From NCBI GenBank assembly GCA_027488935.1, contig JAIYAP010000027.1, positions 1-64,000 on the forward strand: a stretch of 64,000 nucleotides of DNA, written 5' to 3'. Under the pieces are notes generated by a model that saw only the letters and a program-made list of their open reading frames with translations, made no database searches and was not told where the DNA came from. The stretch comes from Saprospiraceae bacterium (GTDB taxonomy: Bacteria; Bacteroidota; Bacteroidia; Chitinophagales; Saprospiraceae). Below are positions 8,739-17,776 of the stretch, piece by piece. Each line of letters starts with the position of its first letter. Within the stretch, counting starts at the first letter, position 1. The translations under genes were made by a program, and so were the position numbers.

Positions 8739-9299
8739 CTACTTAAAACAATCCAACTCCTGACTCGGCAACGATTTATTCAAACGCCCGGAAGTATCGG
8801 CCTGGATGGGATAAAAACAGGTGGTTTTGCCCGTAAAAACACTTGCATCGGGCCCACATGCAACGCGACAAGCACTTCCTTTTACCGTGTATATTATATT
8901 GTTTTTTAGAAAAACGACAAATTCATACTTGAAAGGGCCAATGTAAGGTGTTCCGTCCTTTCGGTTGCCATCCCAGGCCCAGCTGGGAATGTTCTGGTAA
9001 CTAAACCCATTCCGGTCGAACAGCAAGGTATCACCTACCGCCGTATAAATCAGGTAAGCATCGAAAGCGAGCACATCGTCGTTCACGGCCGGAACAAAGT
9101 AGTCGTTGATGCCGTCCCCGTTGGGCGTGAAAACGTTGGGGACGAACATATAGGCATCGCCAAAGGTAAATTCGACGGGTTCTACACCGCAACACGATTC
9201 ATAAACCTTGTTGGTGGTCGTGGTAGTGTCTTTTTGTCCGACACAACTAGATAAATTAAGCATCAAAAGAAAAGCGATGAAGACCAAGGAGTGTTTCAT
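8739..9299 (-). CDS. Lipoprotein with CHU_C-like (gliding-associated) segment
   Basis: 186 residues. It has a lipoprotein signal peptide (LLMLNLSSC, lipidated Cys about residue 19). The central FVPNVFTPNGDGINDYF is the hallmark opening of the T9SS type B (CHU_C) domain, and WAWDGNRKDGTPYIGPFKYEF continues that fold (normally W-DG...G.Y.Y). About 45 residues with several cysteines follow, so the domain is not C-terminal as a sorting signal would be. It may be a lipid-anchored protein that reuses the fold. Confidence 0.7.
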   Translation of the reverse strand: MKHSLVFIAFLLMLNLSSCVGQKDTTTTTNKVYESCCGVEPVEFTFGDAYMFVPNVFTPNGDGINDYFVPAVNDDVLAFDAYLIYTAVGDTLLFDRNGFSYQNIPSWAWDGNRKDGTPYIGPFKYEFVVFLKNNIIYTVKGSACRVACGPDASVFTGKTTCFYPIQADTSGRLNKSLPSQELDCFK

Positions 9300-9379
9300 A
9301 TAAATTTTTTTATTGGGTGAATCTTGTGGTTATTTTTTACGCGTGCTGTATTGTTTTGTGCATGCCTTTCAGGCCGCGC

Positions 9380-9820
9380 TTAATGTATTTTTTCCCAAAG
9401 GGCCGATAAACGAGTGCCATTAAAAATGACTGAAATGAAGTAGGTTTCTGGGGGATAAGCTGTAAGATCAAAAACACCTTCCCCGATCATTTGCTGTACC
9501 AATAAATCGCCCGCAAGGTTAAAAATGCTTACCAGCGCGTTGTCGGGGACTCCCACTGTTTCAATCCTGAAAACACCGACACCTGGATTGGGCAGGATGA
9601 CCAACTTGGGTGGGGCTTCTGTTAGCGCTTGTGCAGGCTCTTCCGCGCGCTCAGTACCTGCTGCATTTACCGCGACCCGGCACAATTGCCGAATGGTTCG
9701 GTTGCCTGCTGCATCGTAGGTGAAACAGATGTCGGTTTGGGCAGAAAGTGTAAGCACTTCTGCCAATAAGACGGTTATTATTGCGATTGTTCTTAACATT
9801 TGTTGCTTATTTATATTCAA
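9380..9820 (-). CDS. Small secreted protein with YD-repeat motif and T9SS type A-like C-terminus
   Basis: 146 residues with a signal peptide (LLAEVLTLSAQ). Directly after it comes CFTYDAAGNRTIRQ, a single YD (RHS) motif. The C-terminal part ILPNPGVGVFRIET...VSIFNLAGDLL...YFISVIF matches the type A T9SS sorting pattern (P-N-P...G...Y). Its start overlaps the 3' end of the upstream lipoprotein gene by 14 bp. It looks like an internally deleted remnant of an RHS-type secreted protein with both ends kept, but it may be functional. ATG at 9799 is an alternative start. Confidence 0.6.
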   Translation of the reverse strand: MNINKQQMLRTIAIITVLLAEVLTLSAQTDICFTYDAAGNRTIRQLCRVAVNAAGTERAEEPAQALTEAPPKLVILPNPGVGVFRIETVGVPDNALVSIFNLAGDLLVQQMIGEGVFDLTAYPPETYFISVIFNGTRLSALWEKIH

Positions 9821-10235
9821 TAGTCCAATTCAAAGAATCCAGTTTGCTTTTGGAAAGATCATATCTTTTCAGAATATTATATTCTGATCTTATTTTTTCC
9901 CAGGGAACCTGATCAAAGGTGTCGCGCGAGAAAAAAAACAACATGATCGGTCTTGGATCTATTTCAAATGAAGCGATCCATGCATCATTTAAGTTTTTAC
10001 TACTATTGGCATAAAGTAATGACAAATTGTATTGCTGAATATCCGAAAGAGGTTTACTCTCGGAAAGTGTTGTGTCAGGGTATGGGTATGGACTGAAATC
10101 AAATAAAATATCTTTATTGGTTTTATTAATTAAAATAATTGTCGAGTCGGGTTTTATTTCACGACTTGGTGGGCATCCCATTAGAGATAAGACAGACAAT
10201 AATACAATTCCGAAAAGCAATTTTGATTGTGTCAT
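9807..10235 (-). CDS. Lipoprotein, paralogue of the 10849-11340 gene
   Basis: 142 residues with a clear lipobox (SVLSLMGC). The family is not recognised. The C-terminal 45 residues (MLFFFSRDT.DQVPWEKIRS.. to NWTIEYK) are nearly identical to those of the neighbouring paralogue, and the DNA of the last ~140 bp differs at only a few positions, while the N-terminal halves are much more diverged. It overlaps the next gene by 14 bp. It may be an immunity-type or accessory lipoprotein linked to the RHS remnants around it; that is inference. Confidence 0.6.
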   Translation of the reverse strand: MTQSKLLFGIVLLSVLSLMGCPPSREIKPDSTIILINKTNKDILFDFSPYPYPDTTLSESKPLSDIQQYNLSLLYANSSKNLNDAWIASFEIDPRPIMLFFFSRDTFDQVPWEKIRSEYNILKRYDLSKSKLDSLNWTIEYK

Positions 10236-10344
10236 TATTTTTTAAATTTAATGTTTTAAAATGCTGAAAATCAAGCCTGGCAGCGTTATTCAGGGCTGGG
10301 AGCATTTTTCAAAAATATGAAGCACCCTTCAATGCCCCTTCTTT

Positions 10345-10839
10345 TCATTTTTTAAGACTTGGTTTAATGAAACGATTGGTGCTATCCGGTTTTACAGGCA
10401 AATAATGAAAATAAAACGTATCTCTTCCGATGGATGGATGATCCAGGAGCAAGGTTGTGTCGTTCAGGATATATCCAGGAATTTTTGTAATTCCATAATC
10501 CCCCCATCCTTTAGTGTACCATTTCTCAATATTTATCTTTCTATCTTCTTTGATTTCAAACAAACCCCATTCATCAGGAATCAAGTAATTTTTTTGATTG
10601 TTAAGTAAAGTATCTGAATAGATGCGAGTGAGCGTATCAATATTACGAGTTGAACTAAAAAAGCCCCCGAAAACAACGCCATTTGTATAAAACATAAAAC
10701 TTAAGTATTCAGGCATATTATAATAAAATCCTTGTGTTTTTATGCCCCCTCTTGTATTTACATCATGCTGTTGGATGCCTAATTTGGGCGGGGAACATGC
10801 AACAATTAGTAGCGTTATTAGCAATAAAACGAATTTCAT
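10345..10839 (-). CDS. Lipoprotein of unknown function
   Basis: 164 residues with a lipoprotein signal (LLITLLIVAC, Cys about residue 15). No family is recognised; the mature part is rich in aromatic residues (FYYNMPEYLSFMFYTNG) and looks like a small beta-rich domain. It sits 9 bp downstream of the paralogue at 10849-11340 in the same orientation, within the RHS-debris region, so it is probably co-transcribed with it. Confidence 0.6.
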   Translation of the reverse strand: MKFVLLLITLLIVACSPPKLGIQQHDVNTRGGIKTQGFYYNMPEYLSFMFYTNGVVFGGFFSSTRNIDTLTRIYSDTLLNNQKNYLIPDEWGLFEIKEDRKINIEKWYTKGWGDYGITKIPGYILNDTTLLLDHPSIGRDTFYFHYLPVKPDSTNRFIKPSLKK

Positions 10840-10848
10840 GCTTGCCTT

Positions 10849-11340
10849 TTATTTATATTCAATAGTCCAATTCAAAGAATCCAGTTTGCTTTTCGAAAGA
10901 TCATATCTTTTCAGAATATTATATTCTGATCTTATTTTTTCCCAGGGAACCTGATCAATGGTGTCGCGCGAGAAAAAAAACAACATGATTGGCGTCGGAT
11001 CCTTTTCAAATCCTGCTATCCAATCACCTATCATACTTCTGCTATTATTAGCATGTATCAATGACAAATTATATTGCTGAAGATCCGAAAAAGGGCTGTC
11101 TCCTTCAAAAAGTGTAGTATCTGGATATGGTGTTGGACTGAAATTAAACAATATGTCTTTATTCGTTTTATTTACCATTACAATAGTAGCGTCGGGTTTT
11201 AAGTTGTCACGGTCTGGACATCCCATTAACGGTAGTAAAAATATGAGTAATAAACCTTGGGGAAATTTATGCTTTTTTATTATATGATTGTCTGGGTTTA
11301 ATACACGCCCTACCACGGGGTCATATAAATGGCCGTTCAT
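10849..11340 (-). CDS. RHS-core remnant fused to a lipoprotein-like protein
   Basis: 163 residues. The first ~18 residues, MNGHLYDPVVGRVLNPDN, match the end of the RHS-associated core (YDPxxGRxLxPD). A hydrophobic stretch LLLIFLLPLMGC follows, which is the lipobox of the downstream paralogue, without its own ATG. The rest is paralogous to 9807-10235. It could be a real fusion, or a lipoprotein gene joined to an RHS relic by recombination with translation from a non-canonical codon near 11280. Confidence 0.5.
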   Translation of the reverse strand: MNGHLYDPVVGRVLNPDNHIIKKHKFPQGLLLIFLLPLMGCPDRDNLKPDATIVMVNKTNKDILFNFSPTPYPDTTLFEGDSPFSDLQQYNLSLIHANNSRSMIGDWIAGFEKDPTPIMLFFFSRDTIDQVPWEKIRSEYNILKRYDLSKSKLDSLNWTIEYK

Positions 11341-11414
11341 ACTGATGGGTGTATATTGCTACTGCTAATATTTCCAATACCTGCATAGGTCATGGTAATC
11401 GTGGAGGAATTTGA
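11341..11414 (-). pseudogene. Out-of-frame RHS/YD-repeat relic
   Basis: On the minus strand, in a frame different from the downstream gene, the sequence reads STITMTYAGIGNISSSNIHP, resembling a YD repeat (TYDAAGNI). It runs directly into the RHS-core peptide of the next gene with a frame change, and a stop lies just upstream. The remainder to 11663 is AT-rich and shows no gene. Confidence 0.45.
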
Positions 11415-11663
11415 TTATAAATCTGCTAACAAACCTTTCAAATATACACCCCAAAACCAATAGTTGCCAAAATTAAAAATGAAATTTGTTTAATATCAAC
11501 AAAACAGTGTTAAACCACAAATGCTCAATGTTAAAATTTTGCATTTATGACTTTTTTATGGTAAGTGATATTGTGGCAGCCTCAAAAATTGCAAATAACA
11601 ATCTGTTTTCAAGCATAAAAGACAACATCACACCTTAGAAATTACCCAGGCTAAAACCGTACC

Positions 11664-14600
11664 CTAAAAATCCGTCCCCAACGCCAAATGCAAAATCGGC
11701 TTCTGCACCACCCGGGTTTCGATGCCCCAGCCATAGTCGGCTCGTAAATACATGCCAAAAATGGTTGCGCGTGCGCCCACGCCATACCCGGCCACAAGCG
11801 GATCGCGGAAATAATTCACTTTTACGGTCACGACGGGCGCTTGTCCCACCGGCCCATCGGTCAGGTACACAATGTTGATCGGGTTGTCGCCGCCATATGG
11901 ACTGCGGCCCTGCCAGGCGGAGCCCACATCAAAGAAGCCGACAATTTGAAAATTACGCCAAAAATTGCCCATCACCGGCTTGCGGGAGAAGTATTTAAAA
12001 ATTGGAACCCGCAATTCTGCATTCAACAAGGCGTGGGAATTGCCATTGCGGATGTTCTGGTTGAATCCGCGTATGTTGGATGCCAGGGTTTGGAAAGCAA
12101 AGTTTTCGCCCTCTGGCAAGGGGATGTTGTTGTTAAACTTGGGAAACAACCAATTGTCTACACCGCCCAGAAAATAAAGCATTTTTTCGGAACCAAACGA
12201 GGTGCCTGCCGCAAACCGCAAGGCCAAAATGGAGCGCTTGTCGAGCGGCTGGTAATGCCGGGCATCTATACCGATCACGGTCATGAAGCCTTTGTTCAGT
12301 TTTATGCTAAAATTGGGGTCGGAATTGACATCAAAACGCTTGACGGATTCGACCCAAACCTTGATGCGGGTACCCGTGCGCAAGTTCAAATCCACATCTT
12401 CGGTGTTGTCATACACGGCGCTCAAGCGGATGCCAGCGCGTTGTTCGGCATAATTGGGCGTTTCCAGGGTGGCATTGTTGGTGCTCAAGGTAATGGCTTT
12501 GTCCTGCCGCAAGGTGGCCATGGCCCGCACGCTGAAAAACGGATCGAGTGGGTAGCGCAATTCATATTGGGCCAGCACGGTGTTGGTACGCACCTGGGAA
12601 GGGTCCTGGGCGCTGCCGGGCAGACTTTCATCTACGGCATTGACGACCGTTTTGCGGTATAGGGCAATGCGTTTGTCCAGGCGTTTCTTTTTATCGTCGA
12701 ACCAAAGGTAATATTCGGCCCCATTAAAGGTCGTTGGGAGGCGAAAACCGGCTTCCACGACATAATCTTCCAATAAATCCTTGAAATTAGCCCTTAACAG
12801 AACGCCAGGGGGCGGTGTTTTAAATCCGTCTGGCGAACCGGCATAACTATCTAAACCGCCAAACAAGAGGTTGTTGTCAACGGTGGTGGAGATGTAATCT
12901 GTGCGGAAACGCAGGCGATAGGGGATAATGCGCGATGGATTGAAGCGAATTATGCTGTTTTGCTTGCCCATTTCTACCCAGGGGCGGGTTTGCAGGCGGG
13001 GCGCATTGCCGGGCGGGAACAACATGGAATCGGCATTGAGTACCGCGCCTGGGGTCGTAGTGGGATCCACGGGCTTGGGCGTAACCGCTTTGGGTTTAAC
13101 TGCCGGCGCCGGGACTTTCAAATAATCGGGCATTTGAAAATACCAACCGGGTTGAATCACAGGAACGGTATCTTTCTTCAGGTTTCGATCTTCTGCTGGG
13201 CCAAGTTTGGTCGTATCGTTTTGTTGCGCTTCGATCAGCTTGGGTTGCAACGGAATGGGAGCACCAATCTGATTGAGCTGGATCTCGCGTGCGCGGGTGA
13301 TGCGGGCTATTTGGGTAGCATTGGGCTCTGATTTGCGCACATAAAACAGGGTTTTGCGTTCCCGGCGCATCACTTCCACCATTTTCCCGCTTCGAATGGT
13401 GCCGTGTAGCTCGGTGAGATTTCGATCGTAATTGGTTTGGTTCCAGGTTTTTGCCCGTTTTTTATACACGGGCATAAATTTTATGCTGTCAATTTGGGTC
13501 GAATCGATGTTTTTCAGCACGGTATCAATGGGGGCTAAAAACACCGAGATGCGCGCGAGCGGCCATTCCCCTAGATTTTTGGTATCCAGGGCTTTAATTT
13601 CAGAGCCGTCTTTTAAATATATAACCGCCTGGTTGTAGGCTAAATAGGGCACTAATTCGCCTGCTGCCCGGTTCACGATCCCATTTTCAGCACTCAAAAA
13701 AGCGTAATGGCTGCTGTCGATGCTGATCGGATTGCTTTCGTCGGTAAAGGGCGTTTGGGTAATTTGAATGAGTTCGGGGCTGCGGGTTTCCAAATCGAAA
13801 AAGAATAGGTCAAACCGGCCCAAAGGCAGGATCGAATCTAGTTTTTGAAGTGAAAGCGTATCCGAAATGCGGTTACTGGCAAACAAAATGCCTTTATGTC
13901 CGTCTAAGTGGGCAAAAGAGGCGTCCAGATCATCCCAAAAATCCTGGGTTATGCGTTCGGTTTGTCTTGTAACCGTCCGGTAAATAAACAAGTCCGAATA
14001 GCCTTTTACGGCAGCGGAGAACACGATTTCGGTTGGACTGATATGGTCCATGCTAAATACCCGCTGAAATTCGGGCGACAGGGCGCGGTGTTCCCGTTTG
14101 CCGGTTTTTACCTCTATTTGCACCAATTTGGGCTGGTCGCGTTGTTCCACCAACACACTCAGGCGCTGGTTATCGGGATTCCAGGCCAATTGCGGGTAAT
14201 TATAATCGGTGGTTTGTAAGGCGTTGCGCACGCCGCCGCGCATCAGGAGTTTGCGTTTTCCATCGGAAATATCGGCTACGTATACCCGCCAGCTGCCGAG
14301 GTTATTGCTTACCCAGGCGATTTTTTTACCGTCCGGACTGATTTTTACGTGGTAAAGTGGGCGCTCTTTTTTGTTTTTAACCGCAAACAAGCCTTTCTTT
14401 TCGGGTAGTTGGTGCAGTTTTTTTTCCTCCTGATACCGGGTGATAAAATAGGTCAGCAGCGCATCTGTGGTGCGTCGGTAACCGCTGCCCAGTACATAAA
14501 GAAAGCCTGCATCAATGCTGCGGTTGATGCGGGTTAGGTACAAAAGGTTGCTGATGGTGCCTTTTCCATAATGCAGGCCGATGAAGTACCAGAAAGCCTG

Positions 14601-15263
14601 GCCTGCTAACCGCGGATACGCCTTTGCAAAACGATCGAAATTGGCGAATTTTTTATGCATCAGGATGTCGCGCAGCTGATTATCCACCCCGACATTCCAC
14701 TCTTCCCCGCAATAGGCACCCAATCCTTCCGTGTACCATCCAGGCAAGTTTAGGAGCACCGCATTTTGCACAATTTCCTGTAAATTAGCACCATACAACA
14801 TTGAGTTGATCAGCACACCTGCCACACCTTCGCGGATTTGTGCGCGCAAATGGCGGTGGTCGCCATCAAAATACACGAATATCTTATTGCCCACTACTTT
14901 CGTTTCACCCGCGCGCAGGAGAAACAGGTCGTCTTCGCCAATATTGCTTTGTTTCAGGTCGGTGATGTCGCTAAACACCAGCATTTCAATTTTATCGGTC
15001 ATTTGGTGTTCCAGCAATTGCTGCACCATGGGGAAATCCAGTTCGGCCGTTTGCAGGGCTGCCTGGGCCACATTGCGGGCATCGCCGTACCAATAGGTGG
15101 TAAAACTGTTGGTTTCGTACAGCAACCAATCGTCAAATTGATGGTGGTATTGTACTCGGTTTTTACCAAAAGAGGTTTGGGAAGTCGTTTGCGCGGCACT
15201 CCAAAAAGGGGAGAGTGCCCAAAAAATCAGAAGAAAGGGTCTAAAATAGTCAATTTTGTACAT
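11664..15263 (-). CDS. Large secreted protein: pseudopeptidase-MA, TolB-like propeller and outer-membrane barrel
   Basis: About 1199 residues from the ATG at 15263 (signal peptide FLLIFWALSPFWSAAQ); ATG 15296 is an alternative. Residues ~30-270 resemble a gluzincin Peptidase_MA domain: LPGWYTEGLGAYCGEEW keeps the third-ligand glutamate, but the expected HExxH is REGVAG, so catalysis is probably lost. Then WD40/TolB-like blades (KISPDGKKIAWVSN..), a proline-rich linker (VKPKAVTPKPVDPTT), and a C-terminal region like Omp85/surface-antigen barrels (LRTGTRIKVWVES.., FFDVGSAWQG, YGVGARATIFGMYLRADYGWG). Similar three-part proteins are known in Bacteroidota without assigned function. It is probably in the outer membrane. 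Confidence 0.72.
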   Translation of the reverse strand: MYKIDYFRPFLLIFWALSPFWSAAQTTSQTSFGKNRVQYHHQFDDWLLYETNSFTTYWYGDARNVAQAALQTAELDFPMVQQLLEHQMTDKIEMLVFSDITDLKQSNIGEDDLFLLRAGETKVVGNKIFVYFDGDHRHLRAQIREGVAGVLINSMLYGANLQEIVQNAVLLNLPGWYTEGLGAYCGEEWNVGVDNQLRDILMHKKFANFDRFAKAYPRLAGQAFWYFIGLHYGKGTISNLLYLTRINRSIDAGFLYVLGSGYRRTTDALLTYFITRYQEEKKLHQLPEKKGLFAVKNKKERPLYHVKISPDGKKIAWVSNNLGSWRVYVADISDGKRKLLMRGGVRNALQTTDYNYPQLAWNPDNQRLSVLVEQRDQPKLVQIEVKTGKREHRALSPEFQRVFSMDHISPTEIVFSAAVKGYSDLFIYRTVTRQTERITQDFWDDLDASFAHLDGHKGILFASNRISDTLSLQKLDSILPLGRFDLFFFDLETRSPELIQITQTPFTDESNPISIDSSHYAFLSAENGIVNRAAGELVPYLAYNQAVIYLKDGSEIKALDTKNLGEWPLARISVFLAPIDTVLKNIDSTQIDSIKFMPVYKKRAKTWNQTNYDRNLTELHGTIRSGKMVEVMRRERKTLFYVRKSEPNATQIARITRAREIQLNQIGAPIPLQPKLIEAQQNDTTKLGPAEDRNLKKDTVPVIQPGWYFQMPDYLKVPAPAVKPKAVTPKPVDPTTTPGAVLNADSMLFPPGNAPRLQTRPWVEMGKQNSIIRFNPSRIIPYRLRFRTDYISTTVDNNLLFGGLDSYAGSPDGFKTPPPGVLLRANFKDLLEDYVVEAGFRLPTTFNGAEYYLWFDDKKKRLDKRIALYRKTVVNAVDESLPGSAQDPSQVRTNTVLAQYELRYPLDPFFSVRAMATLRQDKAITLSTNNATLETPNYAEQRAGIRLSAVYDNTEDVDLNLRTGTRIKVWVESVKRFDVNSDPNFSIKLNKGFMTVIGIDARHYQPLDKRSILALRFAAGTSFGSEKMLYFLGGVDNWLFPKFNNNIPLPEGENFAFQTLASNIRGFNQNIRNGNSHALLNAELRVPIFKYFSRKPVMGNFWRNFQIVGFFDVGSAWQGRSPYGGDNPINIVYLTDGPVGQAPVVTVKVNYFRDPLVAGYGVGARATIFGMYLRADYGWGIETRVVQKPILHLALGTDF

Positions 15264-15350
15264 GAGCCGCGCCAATTTGCTGTAAATATGGGGCATTTTC
15301 AGGGTTTGGCGCAAGTGAAATTCGGCATGGGGTGGCAAAAAGGGGAAATA

Positions 15351-16775
15351 CTAGGAAAACAAGTCATCGATGAGCAACTGATTGGTTATGGCCATTAAGT
15401 AATGTTCATTCTTTTTTGCGCCAAAAACGCTGAGCAGTGTGATAAATATGTTTTTATTTATGCCTGTCTGCTCTTTAAATATATCAGATTTTTCTAATAA
15501 TTTTCGTGCATAGTTCTCTGATACTTCATATACAGTATTCTGAAATTTTACTTCTAAAATATTCACACAATTGTCGGCGCGATCAATAATCATATCAATT
15601 TGAATGCCTTGCTGACCTGTCTTGCTTTTAGAAACGTATGAATATTCATTGGATATAATACCACTGATACCCAATGCCTTTTTTATCTGATCTGTATGTT
15701 TAAAGCAAAGGTTCTCAAACGCATAACCCGACCAAATTTTAAAAATAGGACTTTCCGTAATTTGTGCCCAACTGCTTTGGGTTTTGCCTGCTTTCAAAAA
15801 TTTAAAATAAAACAAAGAGTATTCGTCCACCAAACGATACAAACAATCCTCCTTTGTCTTATTGATCGGATAAATGGGCATTACAAAGCCGCATTGCGTC
15901 AGCTCTTCTAAAACGGTAGTCAAACCACCGCCCCCTTTTATACCGGTCGCTTCAATAATTTCATTGCGTGTTAGACCCCTGTTTTTCGTGGACAAAGCTT
16001 CCACTACTTCTTCATGATAGGCATTGTTTTTAAAGAGCGCGGCATATAAATTTTGAAACTCATTTTTTAAAGTCGCTTGTTTGTGATAAAACAAGTGGTC
16101 AAGTATTTGGGGCACGCTTTCGCCTGCTTGTATGTTTTTGAGATAAAAAGGCACGCCTCCCACGCACATATAAATTTGGGTGATGTCTTTCAGGCTCAAT
16201 TTAACATTTTTGAGGTCAAAAAATGCCTTGGTCTCTCCCAACGTAAGGGGCATTAACAAAATATGGTGCGTCAATCGGTTGTGCAAGCCGCCTCTGTTAT
16301 TGATCACTTTATCGATAATCCAGGAAGCCGCGGAGCCACAAATCACTAAAATAATATCGTTGCGTTTGCTGCAATATTGATTCCAAAAACCGTCTAATGC
16401 TGCTAAAAAGCCTGAACGCGGGGTTTCAAACCACGGAATTTCATCTAAAAAGATGACTTTTTTTGATTCCTGTTTTTGCGTATTTAAGTAAGCGCGCAAT
16501 TGAAAAAAAGCCTCTATCCATGTTTTCGGGGGCAAAGGCGGCTGACTTTGCGGGTTTATTTCATTGAGTGACCTCCAAAAATTCTCCAATTGCTGCTCCT
16601 TGTTTTCTTCCAAAACCCCGCTGCATTCGAAGATTATTTGGTTTTTATAAACTTGCCGAATCAAATACGTTTTACCAATCCGCCTTCTGCCATACACGGC
16701 TACGAAGGAAGCTTCCTCTTTTTCAATCAGGCTTTGTAATAGCTTGATTTCTTCTTTTCTACCTGCAATTTCCAT
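15351..16775 (-). CDS. AAA ATPase, archaeal-type with DUF234-like C-terminus
   Basis: 474 residues from the ATG MEIAGRKEEI. Walker A is VYGRRRIGKTYL and Walker B is KKVIFLDEIPWF; this ARRxGKT-like loop with an FLDEIPWF Walker B is typical of the ATPase_2/DUF234 family. The middle has a winged-helix segment (LTRNEIIEATGIKGGGGLTTVLEEL) and the C-terminal portion has a nuclease-like IDMIIDRADNCVNILEVKF (D-ExK pattern). Cellular role unknown. A 38-bp palindrome sits upstream (16818-16855). Confidence 0.85.
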   Translation of the reverse strand: MEIAGRKEEIKLLQSLIEKEEASFVAVYGRRRIGKTYLIRQVYKNQIIFECSGVLEENKEQQLENFWRSLNEINPQSQPPLPPKTWIEAFFQLRAYLNTQKQESKKVIFLDEIPWFETPRSGFLAALDGFWNQYCSKRNDIILVICGSAASWIIDKVINNRGGLHNRLTHHILLMPLTLGETKAFFDLKNVKLSLKDITQIYMCVGGVPFYLKNIQAGESVPQILDHLFYHKQATLKNEFQNLYAALFKNNAYHEEVVEALSTKNRGLTRNEIIEATGIKGGGGLTTVLEELTQCGFVMPIYPINKTKEDCLYRLVDEYSLFYFKFLKAGKTQSSWAQITESPIFKIWSGYAFENLCFKHTDQIKKALGISGIISNEYSYVSKSKTGQQGIQIDMIIDRADNCVNILEVKFQNTVYEVSENYARKLLEKSDIFKEQTGINKNIFITLLSVFGAKKNEHYLMAITNQLLIDDLFS

Positions 16776-16817
16776 TGTTTTATTATTATTACTTGCCAAA
16801 TAGTGTGCAAATTACTA

Positions 16818-16855
16818 CAATTTGGCAAGATTAAAATTTTAACTTTGCCAAATTG
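16818..16855. promoter_or_regulatory. 38-bp near-perfect palindrome upstream of the ATPase gene
   Basis: CAATTTGGCAA and TTGCCAAATTG flank the self-complementary TTAAAATTTTAA; only four of 38 positions fail. Extra half-sites (TTGCCAAAT near 16793, AATTTGGCA near 16871) lie on both sides, one next to the start of the ATPase gene. This spacing and symmetry suggests an operator for a dimeric regulator, possibly autoregulation. Confidence 0.5.
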
Positions 16856-17029
16856 CAGTTTTTTTAGGGTAATTTGGCAGTATATGAATATTTATTATTA
16901 TAAAAGTAATTTATAACCAAAGTATTATACTAAAAGGGTTGTAGAATTATTGGCTTCGTAAAACAAATGCCTAAAAACTCAAAACGGTTCAAACAAACAA
17001 TCCATATCCAAGGCAACATCCACGGTGCC

Positions 17030-17190
17030 GAGGCTACATTCCGCCGAAATTAAACATCCAAAACTCAGCGGAATGTGGTTCAAAAACGCAGATTCCGCTG
17101 AGTTAATAGCTTGTAATCTCAGCGGAATGTGGTTCAAAAACACAGATTCCGCTGAGAAACACATCTTAAAATTGAGCGGAATCTTTTTTG
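17030..17190. repeat. Two CTCAGCGGAAT hairpins plus half copies
   Basis: Hairpin one pairs AACTCAGCGGAAT (17072-17084) with ATTCCGCTGAGTT (17092-17104); hairpin two pairs TCTCAGCGGAAT (17117-17128) with ATTCCGCTGAGA (17146-17157). Both carry the left-arm extension GTGGTTCAAAAAC. Partial copies lie at about 17036 (ACATTCCGCC) and 17172 (GAGCGGAATC). The GCGGAATGTGG core recurs at 28652-28800. The rest of 16856-17234 is AT-rich with no gene seen. Confidence 0.7.
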
Positions 17191-17234
17191 GGTTAGTTTT
17201 TGAGCTGTTTTTTAGCCTTGCGCCGGCAGGGTGG

Positions 17235-17633
17235 CTATATTGCTGCAGCAACGTTTAGTTCAATATAAACCAGCACGCCTATGACGGCGATTTCCGCTAA
17301 AAAATAAGTGATCCCGAGGTAAGTATGCAGTGGGAGATAGATTATCAAAAGGCCTAATGTTAAAATGCAATAAAGTAAATTGGCTATACTGATCACCCTG
17401 ATGTACAAGGTCCAATTGCCTTTTAGAAGCAAAAAACAAGTTGCTGAATAGATACCAAAACAAGCGGCAATTGCTGAAAGATAATTCAATACCGTTTCAG
17501 GCGTTCCAAAATACGCGTTGAAATTTTTTAATACGATAAACAAAAAAAACGCAGAAAGCAGCGCGCCTGAACTGTCTATCAAGAACAGTGTTCTGGGGTT
17601 TTGGGTGAGGTGGGTTATGATTTTCTTGAACAT
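17235..17633 (-). CDS. Small multi-pass membrane protein, unknown function
   Basis: 132 residues with four predicted transmembrane segments (ALLSAFFLFIVLKNF, YLSAIAACFGIYSATCFLLL, VISIANLLYCILTLGLLIIY, YFLAEIAVIGVLVYIEL). No family recognised by name. It starts a short distance downstream of the ATP synthase terminator and reads the same way, but the terminator suggests it has its own transcript. Confidence 0.6.
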   Translation of the reverse strand: MFKKIITHLTQNPRTLFLIDSSGALLSAFFLFIVLKNFNAYFGTPETVLNYLSAIAACFGIYSATCFLLLKGNWTLYIRVISIANLLYCILTLGLLIIYLPLHTYLGITYFLAEIAVIGVLVYIELNVAAAI

Positions 17634-17710
17634 TGGACTTTGATTTTTCTTTAATCAATTTAGCCTTTGCAGCGGGTGTGAACGTTCCAATTCTACTCCA
17701 CAATTTACCT

Positions 17711-17751
17711 AAAAAAAATCCGCCCGAACATCTAAAAACGTCCGGGCGGAT
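17711..17751 (-). terminator. Rho-independent terminator of the atp cluster
   Basis: On the minus strand ATCCGCCCG (17743-17751) pairs with CGGGCGGAT (17718-17726), followed by a run of eight T (17711-17718). It lies 26 bp after the atpG stop codon. Confidence 0.85.
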
Positions 17752-17776
17752 ATATATCCTAAAAAAGAAAAGTCTA

